This document shows, in pieces, positions 37,642 through 43,879 of a DNA stretch of 43,879 bases (the first letter of the stretch is position 1; each line of letters begins with the position of its first letter). Source of the stretch: Planctomycetota bacterium (GTDB lineage Bacteria > Planctomycetota > Phycisphaerae > UBA1845); NCBI GenBank assembly GCA_022562105.1, contig JADFPW010000003.1:1-43879 (forward strand), in the 5' to 3' direction. Made by a program: the position numbers and the translations under genes. The notes under the pieces are model-generated. The model made no database searches. It saw only the letters and a program-made list of their open reading frames with translations, and was not told the origin of the DNA.

Positions 37642-37932
37642 TTACTTCGGCGGAGTGAAGTCGGGTTTCAGGTTGCGGTAATTGACGTAGGTGAGCCTTC
37701 CGCCCTGCCGCCGATCGGGCACGAAGGCGTGGAGCCGTTGTGCCTTCGCATCCAGGAGGAAAAGCGCGTCGGTATTGGTGTCGATACGGTTGGTGATCAT
37801 CGCGTACCCCCCCCCCACCGCCCCACCGGGTTGGGCCTGGGCGGTCGGCAACGCCGCCGTGGTGAACACCAGCCCCACCACCAGGGCCAGGTTCACACCG
37901 ATCAGTCCGACGATGATCGATTTCTTGCTCAT
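37642..37932 (-). CDS. Small secreted hypothetical protein, paralogue of 37170..37472
   Basis: MSKKSIIVGLIGVNLALVVGLVFTTAALPTAQAQ; GGYAMITNRIDTNTDALFLLDAKAQRLHAFVPDRRQGGRLTYVNYRNLKPDF. Confidence 0.65.
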   Translation of the reverse strand: MSKKSIIVGLIGVNLALVVGLVFTTAALPTAQAQPGGAVGGGYAMITNRIDTNTDALFLLDAKAQRLHAFVPDRRQGGRLTYVNYRNLKPDFTPPK

Positions 37933-38063
37933 GGGATTGTTCTCCAATTCAGGGTATAGGGTGTGTAACCGGGGCTCGTGCGTCCGGACCGCCGCCGGCC
38001 GCCACCTTGGCTCCGAGCCAAGGATCGCCGTAGAGGGACATCATTCTGTGGGTCGCGGGCAGG

Positions 38064-38276
38064 CTAGCTCAGGTGCGACCGTTTGGGGTTCATGAAGGCA
38101 ATGGCCACGCAAACACCGGTGAACAGGGCCGCCAGTACCCACTCGAAGAGAGCCTTGCTCTCTCCTCTCGGCGCGCTCACCGTGTGCTGGGCCAGCGCCG
38201 GAGCAGCTTGCCAGAGCACCAGAAACGCTGAGACCGTGATGGTGGCCGCCATTCGCCCGATGATCGCTCGAATCAT
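38064..38276 (-). CDS. Small two-TM hypothetical protein
   Basis: MIRAIIGRMAATITVSAFLVLWQAAPALAQHTVSAPRGESKALFEWVLAALFTGVCVAIAFMNPKR. Confidence 0.6.
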   Translation of the reverse strand: MIRAIIGRMAATITVSAFLVLWQAAPALAQHTVSAPRGESKALFEWVLAALFTGVCVAIAFMNPKRSHLS

Positions 38277-38368
38277 AGTCAATCCTCCCACTACACGGTG
38301 CATTATAGCAACCACCCGCACCTGGTCCAGCGACGACGAATCCGGCAAACGCGTCAGGGGGCCGCTAG

Positions 38369-39478
38369 GTGACGTTTAGCAAGCTGGACCGCCAATTCAT
38401 GTTGCGGGCACTGACGCTGGCCAAGAGAGGTCAAGGATACGTCGAGCCCAATCCGATGGTCGGCTGCGTGCTGGTTCGGGGCAGGCGGATTGTAGGGGAA
38501 GGCTATCACAGGCGCTTTGGTGGACCACACGCCGAGGTGGATGCCCTTTCTCGAGCCCAAGCGAGTGCCCGCGGTGCGACCGCATACGTCACACTGGAGC
38601 CGTGCGGCCACTTCGGCAAGACCCCGCCATGCACTCGTGCGTTAATCGAGGCCGGCATCCGCCGTGCGATCGTCCCCGCCGAAGATCCCGGGCCATTGGT
38701 CGCCGGTCGTGGACTCAGACAGCTGCGATCAGCCGGTATCCGGGTGGATGTCGGACTGTGCCAGCCGGAGGCCGAGCAGCTCAATAGGCCCTATTTCAAG
38801 ATGTTGCGGACCGGGATGCCCTATGTGATCGCGAAGTGGGCCCAGAGCCTGGACGGCAAGATCGCCACCCGCCGCGGCGACTCCCAGTGGATTTCCGGCG
38901 AAGGTGCTCGGCGCCTGGTGCATCGGCTTCGCGCTCGTGTGGATGCGGTGATCGTCGGAGTGGGAACGGTGCTAGCTGACGACCCCCGCTTGACCGCCCG
39001 CAACACCAAGGTGCGGCGCGTCGCGACCCGGCTGGTATTGGACACCCACCTGCGTACCCCCCCTACCGCGTCGCTCTTCGCCGCGCCCCTTCGCGCCCCG
39101 GTCGAAATCGTCACCATCCGTTCCAGTGCTCAGCGTCATTCACTCCGGGCTCGCCGATTGATCGCCTCCGGCGGCGACATCACCACGGTTCGTCCTGCCG
39201 GCTCGCGTCCCAGTCTTCCTGCGCTTCTTCGCCTCCTGGGAAAGCGAGGCTGGACCAACGTCCTGGTGGAAGGCGGCGCGGCGATAACGAGCACTCTACT
39301 GGATGCGAATCTGGTGGACGAAGTATTTGCATTTGTCTCGCCCCGCCTGATCGGGGGTCTGCATGCCGTACAGGCCTTCGCCGGCCTGGGTTCCGCCACG
39401 TTGTCGACCGCTCAAGTATGGCCCAACGTGGAGGTCCGCCGCGTTGGCTCGGACTGGCTGTTTCGCCTGCGGACGTAG
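38369..39478 (+). CDS. ribD: Bifunctional riboflavin biosynthesis deaminase/reductase RibD
   Basis: VEPNPMVGCVLVRGRRIVGEGYHRRFGGPHAEVDAL, TLEPCGHFGKTPPCTRALIEAGI, KWAQSLDGKIATRRGDSQWISG, NVLVEGGAAITSTLLDANLVDE. Confidence 0.95.
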   Translation: MTFSKLDRQFMLRALTLAKRGQGYVEPNPMVGCVLVRGRRIVGEGYHRRFGGPHAEVDALSRAQASARGATAYVTLEPCGHFGKTPPCTRALIEAGIRRAIVPAEDPGPLVAGRGLRQLRSAGIRVDVGLCQPEAEQLNRPYFKMLRTGMPYVIAKWAQSLDGKIATRRGDSQWISGEGARRLVHRLRARVDAVIVGVGTVLADDPRLTARNTKVRRVATRLVLDTHLRTPPTASLFAAPLRAPVEIVTIRSSAQRHSLRARRLIASGGDITTVRPAGSRPSLPALLRLLGKRGWTNVLVEGGAAITSTLLDANLVDEVFAFVSPRLIGGLHAVQAFAGLGSATLSTAQVWPNVEVRRVGSDWLFRLRT

Positions 39479-40309
39479 TCGCTGGCGCACGTTTGCAACA
39501 TGCCAGTGGCCCTCGACCCCGGCCTTGGCGAGCGAATGATCACCACCTCAGAACAACGGCGGCAGTCCAAAGGTGTCACGCGACCCACGATCTACGACGG
39601 GCAAGGAACACCCATTGCGATCCCCTCCACATGGCCGTCGACTGGCGGCTTTTATGCACCGCGTTTTCGAGTGCACCCGAGTGGTCGATTCACACCGCCG
39701 AGTCAGGCTGAACACGCCGGACTCTTGTTTTCCCACGCACCACCGTCCGCAACCTCCTGTTGATAGTATATCCTGTTATTCTGTTATTACAGTATACCAT
39801 AATAAAGTACTCCACAATGCGCATAGCCGACGTTGCTCGCCAGCGTGAACTCCGCGACGCCCGTAGCCCCCCCCCCGCCTGCCAGACTGTCCGGAACAAC
39901 CCCACCCAGCAGCGCCCATCCCGCAGCAGAATACGCTCACCGGACCACGCGTTCGGCAGCGGGATAGGTTTGCACCCCTGGGGTACCATTCACTCCGCTT
40001 ACCGCCCACCCGGCAACACTATCGCCCTACTCCAACAGCCTGTAACGGCCTCATTGTGCTTCGTCCCCTCTCCATGCGAATGAACGCCTTTCCTCCGCTG
40101 AGCGGCATTCCACCGCATCGGGTAGCTCTCGAAGCATGCTCGCCGAAATGACGCCACTACCGGGCCCGTCTGACCCGGGCGAGTCGGCTGCGACCCATGA
40201 TTGGCCTGCCAAGCCGCGGGTGCTACCCCGACAGTCGGTCATCACCCGCCGGCCGATCGGGGAATGAATGCTGCGAATTGATGGTCGATGCAGAAGCCCA
40301 AAGTCGCTA

Positions 40310-40633
40310 TCAGGTGTTCCATACCGGTCGCGTGCCGGTCAGATAGGTCAGCTGGTGGTAGCAGTACAGCCAGGCCGCGGCGATGGATTGCAGGTCGTCG
40401 ATTGCCGCCCGCGGGGCGCGCATGGTATGCAGGCGTTGGCCGAGTTCGGCTTGAAGATCGATCCACCCGCGCGGCGTATCGAGATTCAAGCGGCCGACAC
40501 GAAGCCCCAACTGTTCGCAGCCACCGGCGGCCCGTTCGCTCAGAGCTCGCATTCGGCGTTCCAGATCCTTGATCGCCGCTCCGAGCCCCTCACCGCCCGC
40601 GGTGGAACTATCCAGATTTCGGGTGTCACGCAT
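40310..40633 (-). CDS. Hypothetical helical protein
   Basis: Plausible residue composition (AAIKDLERRMRALSERAAGGCEQLGLRVGRLNLDTPRGWIDLQAELGQRL); the opposite-strand ORF looks like a shadow. Confidence 0.45.
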   Translation of the reverse strand: MRDTRNLDSSTAGGEGLGAAIKDLERRMRALSERAAGGCEQLGLRVGRLNLDTPRGWIDLQAELGQRLHTMRAPRAAIDDLQSIAAAWLYCYHQLTYLTGTRPVWNT

Positions 40634-40836
40634 CTCGCATTCTCCCGGAGATCAAACCGCCTCGAGTGGCGTCGCCGGGTGGCATTGATCGAGCGCAGCG
40701 GCGCTGGGCACGCTTCCCACGCGCCAAACCAGTTTGGTTCATTCTGGCCCGGACTGCAAGTGGGTGCCTCCCCATCTGCACAGGATCAAGATCGAGGCTT
40801 GTCCAACCTAGGTGCCACAGCATAGACTGCCTTTTC

Positions 40837-42159
40837 ATGGCCAAACTGACGCCAGAAGAATTGACTGCTCGCTTTGCCGATCTGGAACCGGCGATGACCG
40901 ACGGCGAGGCTGTCGTTGAAGCGGGGCGCTGCTTGTTTTGCTTCGACGCGCCATGCACGCGGGCCTGCCCCACCCAGATCGACGTACCGAGGTTTATCCG
41001 CAACATTCTCCACCGGCACTCGATCGCGGCGGCTCGAACGATTTTGGACGCCAACATCTTCGGCGGCTCCTGCGCCCGAGCCTGCCCCACGGAAGTGCTC
41101 TGCGAGGGAGCCTGCGTCGACCACCTGCGCAGCGAAGCACCCGTGCAGATCGGACGGCTGCAACGTTTCGCCTGCGATCAAGCTACCGCCTCCGGGCGGG
41201 AGTTCTTTCGCACTGGGCCCGCCACCGGCCGACGTGCGGCGATCGTGGGAAGCGGACCCGGCGGCCTTACCTGCGCCCATGAGCTACGCAAATACGGTCA
41301 TGAAGTGGTGGTCTTTGAATCCCGCGACGTGGCTGGCGGATTGAACACTCTGGGGATCGCGGCCTACAAGATCTCGACCGAGTTCGCGCTGAGTGAGGTA
41401 GCCCTTGTGCAGCAGCTTGGCGTCGAGATTCGGCTGAACTCGGCGATTGATGGTCCCGGCCTGCGGCGCTTGTTGGACGAGTACGACGCGGTTTTTCTCG
41501 GCATCGGGTTGGGGGTGACGGCGTCGCTGGGGATCGAAGGGGAGGAACTTCCGGGCGTGTGGGAAGCCCTGGAGTTCATCTTTCAGACCCACCGAAAGCC
41601 GTTCGAGGAGTGCGAGGTAGGACAGCGCGTGGTGGTCATCGGCGCGGGCAACACGGCCATCGATGTCGCTACGGCGGCCATTCGGCTCGGAGCGGAGGAG
41701 GTCACGATCGCGTACCGGCGTGATGCCGCGAGCATGCCTGCGTTCGGCTATGAGTATGAGCTGGCTCGGTCAGACGGAGTCGGTTTCGTTTGGTTGGCCC
41801 AACCCCACCGCATCGTTGCTCGAGATGGCAGGGTCGGCGGTGTGGAGTTTGTGCGCACGGAGCTAAGCGGCTCGGGTCGAGCGGCTCGGGTCCGGACCGT
41901 GGACGGAAGCGAGTTCGAGATCGAGGCTGACATGGTGATTGAAGCGCTGGGCCAGGATCCTTGCTACGACTTCCTGCGGTCGATTCCGGAACTGACCGTC
42001 GATCGCGGGCACGTAGTCGTTGATCCGACCAGCTTGGCGACCAGCATACCGAAACTGTTCGCAGGTGGTGACTGTGTTAGCGGCGGAGCCGAGATCGTCG
42101 ACGCCGTTCAGGCGGGGAAGCTCGCGGCTAAAGGGATTCACCAGAGCTTGGCCGGGTAG
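40837..42159 (+). CDS. NAD(P)-dependent oxidoreductase related to PreT / glutamate synthase small subunit
   Basis: CLFCFDAPCTRACPTQIDVPRFIRNI, GGSCARACPTEVLCEGACV, AAIVGSGPGGLTCAHELRKYGHEVVVFES, VVVIGAGNTAIDVATAAIRLGAEEVTIAYRR. Confidence 0.92.
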   Translation: MAKLTPEELTARFADLEPAMTDGEAVVEAGRCLFCFDAPCTRACPTQIDVPRFIRNILHRHSIAAARTILDANIFGGSCARACPTEVLCEGACVDHLRSEAPVQIGRLQRFACDQATASGREFFRTGPATGRRAAIVGSGPGGLTCAHELRKYGHEVVVFESRDVAGGLNTLGIAAYKISTEFALSEVALVQQLGVEIRLNSAIDGPGLRRLLDEYDAVFLGIGLGVTASLGIEGEELPGVWEALEFIFQTHRKPFEECEVGQRVVVIGAGNTAIDVATAAIRLGAEEVTIAYRRDAASMPAFGYEYELARSDGVGFVWLAQPHRIVARDGRVGGVEFVRTELSGSGRAARVRTVDGSEFEIEADMVIEALGQDPCYDFLRSIPELTVDRGHVVVDPTSLATSIPKLFAGGDCVSGGAEIVDAVQAGKLAAKGIHQSLAG

Positions 42160-42216
42160 CGAACCGCGTTTTGGCCGGGTCATTTGCGGGTGAATATGGG
42201 GTTTTGGAAACGGGTA

Positions 42217-42675
42217 TCAGATCGAGTCAACCTTCCCTCGAAGGACTGCGACGCCGCACTCCGGGCAGGCGCCCGAAGTGTTCCCCGTGAGGTCGTAGCC
42301 ACACTTCTGGCAGTGGCCCGGTGGAAATCGACGGTCGCCCCTCCACCATACGATCGTAGCCGATCCGACGGCGAGGAGCGGCATCCACAGGGGTACGAAG
42401 ATATGCGTTGTTCGCGACCCCGAAAACCGGCCGTGAACGAGCTTGGGCACCCAGTATACTTCGTACGGCGCCCGCCCTGCAAACCAGCCTCTGGTTGGTA
42501 ATCCTGCAGGGTACACCGATGTTTCCAGGCACCCGCCCCATAGGTTGACCGACACCGTTGAAGTCTGGTAGCCGAACATCGACCAAAAAGTTCCGATCCA
42601 GCCACAGAACAGCAAGGCGCACACTGCCAGCCCAACCCATTTGACGATCCCTCGGGTTTGTGGCCGTTTCTGCAC
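42217..42675 (-). CDS. Membrane protein with C-terminal zinc ribbon of a Planctomycete-type family
   Basis: TM segments plus PPGHCQKCGYDLTGNTSGACPECG. Confidence 0.8.
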   Translation of the reverse strand: MQKRPQTRGIVKWVGLAVCALLFCGWIGTFWSMFGYQTSTVSVNLWGGCLETSVYPAGLPTRGWFAGRAPYEVYWVPKLVHGRFSGSRTTHIFVPLWMPLLAVGSATIVWWRGDRRFPPGHCQKCGYDLTGNTSGACPECGVAVLRGKVDSI

Positions 42676-42904
42676 GAGATGCAGTATAGGTAACGCCCGG
42701 TATCAGATCCAGCGTGGACATGCGAGTCGGTCAGCTTTCCCGCTTCACGCTCGGTCGGCGCTCGTCACATTCATCGCAAGTCAAACCGCTTGTTATCGGA
42801 ATGGGAGCCAGTCTGCATTGTGGATAGGGTCTCGCCGAGTACGCCGAATCTCCCTTAATGGGTCAACGCTGCATACGCCGGCGCCGATGTAAGGAGGTAT
42901 TCGA

Positions 42905-43792
42905 TTGGATTTCGGGCGTCAACAAGCTGAAAAGGGCTCACCAATGTCCATTGTCGCTTCCCCATCGGTCCCAGTCTCGGAGAGCTCCGCCGGCGCACCA
43001 TCGGCTGCGACTGCGACGTCGGGCCATTTGGACTTCAGCCGGCTCACCGATCAGCAGTTCATGGCTGCTGCGGATCACATGGGACTCGAACAGGAGATAC
43101 AGGTCATTCTGCGATCGCCCTACCGCGAGCTGGTGGTGCAGATCCCGGTGCGAATGGACGACGGACAGCTGGCCGTCTTCTATGGATACCGGGTCCAACA
43201 CAACGGCGTGCGCGGTCCGTACAAGGGCGGCATTCGCTATCACCCGGAAGTTGATCTCAACGAAGTACGCGCGTTGGCCGCATTGATGACTTGGAAGACG
43301 GCTCTGGTGGACGTTCCCTTCGGAGGCGCTAAGGGCGGAGTCACCTGCGACCCCGGACGCATGAGTCGCCACGAGTTGCAAGCCATGACCCGCGGATTCA
43401 CCCAGAAGATCGACATGGCCCTGGGAGTCTATCGAGACATCCCCGCCCCCGACGTCAACACCAACGCCCAGATCATGGCCTGGATCATGGACGAATACGG
43501 CAAGAAGCACGGCTATACGCCGGCGATCGTGACCGGCAAGCCGCTGAACCTCGGCGGCTCATTGGGGCGTGAGGAAGCCACCGGGCGTGGCGTCGTGATC
43601 ATAGCCCGAGAAGCGTGGCGGGCGATGATGGGGGCCGATCTACGCGGGACTACCGTCGCCATACAGGGATTCGGCAACGTGGGCTCGTGGGCAGCCCGGC
43701 TGTTTCACGAGTGTGGGGCCAGAGTTCAGGCCGTCTCCGATGTCAACGGCGGAGCCCGGATATTTCACGAGTGTGAGGTGGTTTGCGCATAG
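42905..43792 (+). pseudogene. Glu/Leu/Phe/Val-type (glutamate) dehydrogenase truncated in its NAD(P)-binding domain
   Basis: Strong SD taaggaggt; [90 protein letters not shown] followed by non-[15 protein letters not shown] and a stop. Confidence 0.88.
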
Positions 43793-43879
43793 AGACGGCC
43801 TTCTCGACCTTGTATGATAGGGTTTTGACGACTCAACCATACGAAGGCAAGGAGGCCGTTCCGTGACAGAGTGTAACCG
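43753..43879 (+). mobile_element. Probable left end of an insertion sequence with leader hairpin and transposase start (GTG at 43863), truncated by the window
   Basis: Abrupt loss of GDH homology; strong SD aaggagg (43846-43852) before gtgacagagtgtaac (MTECN...), reminiscent of IS1380-type transposase N-termini; imperfect hairpin in the leader. Confidence 0.5.

Noticed and set aside
40268-40825. 185-aa plus-strand ORF
   Set aside because: Overlaps the more protein-like minus ORF 40310..40633 and lacks recognisable motifs or an SD.

Overview
GC-rich chromosomal window with Planctomycete-like content (inference: dockerin and beta-helix secreted proteins, a PEP-CTERM protein, GHCxKCGYDLTGNxSGxCPECG zinc-ribbon proteins). 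About 30 protein-coding genes can be supported. They include an RluA-type/SAM-methyltransferase fusion, an AGCS symporter, a rhomboid + site-2 protease pair, an ECF sigma/anti-sigma pair, large Cys-rich and beta-helix dockerin proteins, coaX, an MnmE-like GTPase and a Ser/Thr kinase. They also include a molybdenum hydroxylase (XDH-type) operon, lpxD-lpxI, a basic-tailed winged-helix regulator, a divergent NO-response module (rrf2/nnrS-like versus norZ/ric), ribD, a preT-like oxidoreductase, and a glutamate dehydrogenase interrupted at the right edge, probably by an insertion sequence. The most interesting non-genic signals are: (1) a family of intergenic nested palindromes with related GGGTGSCA/TGSCACCC ends; (2) two promoters arranged symmetrically face to face between rrf2 and norZ; (3) a consensus promoter followed by twin TCCTAGGA palindromes before the histone-H1-like tailed regulator; (4) the disrupted gdh with a near-exact 27-bp echo of upstream gdh sequence at the junction. 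No tRNA, rRNA or CRISPR array was recognised. All calls come from reading the sequence; no database searches were run.
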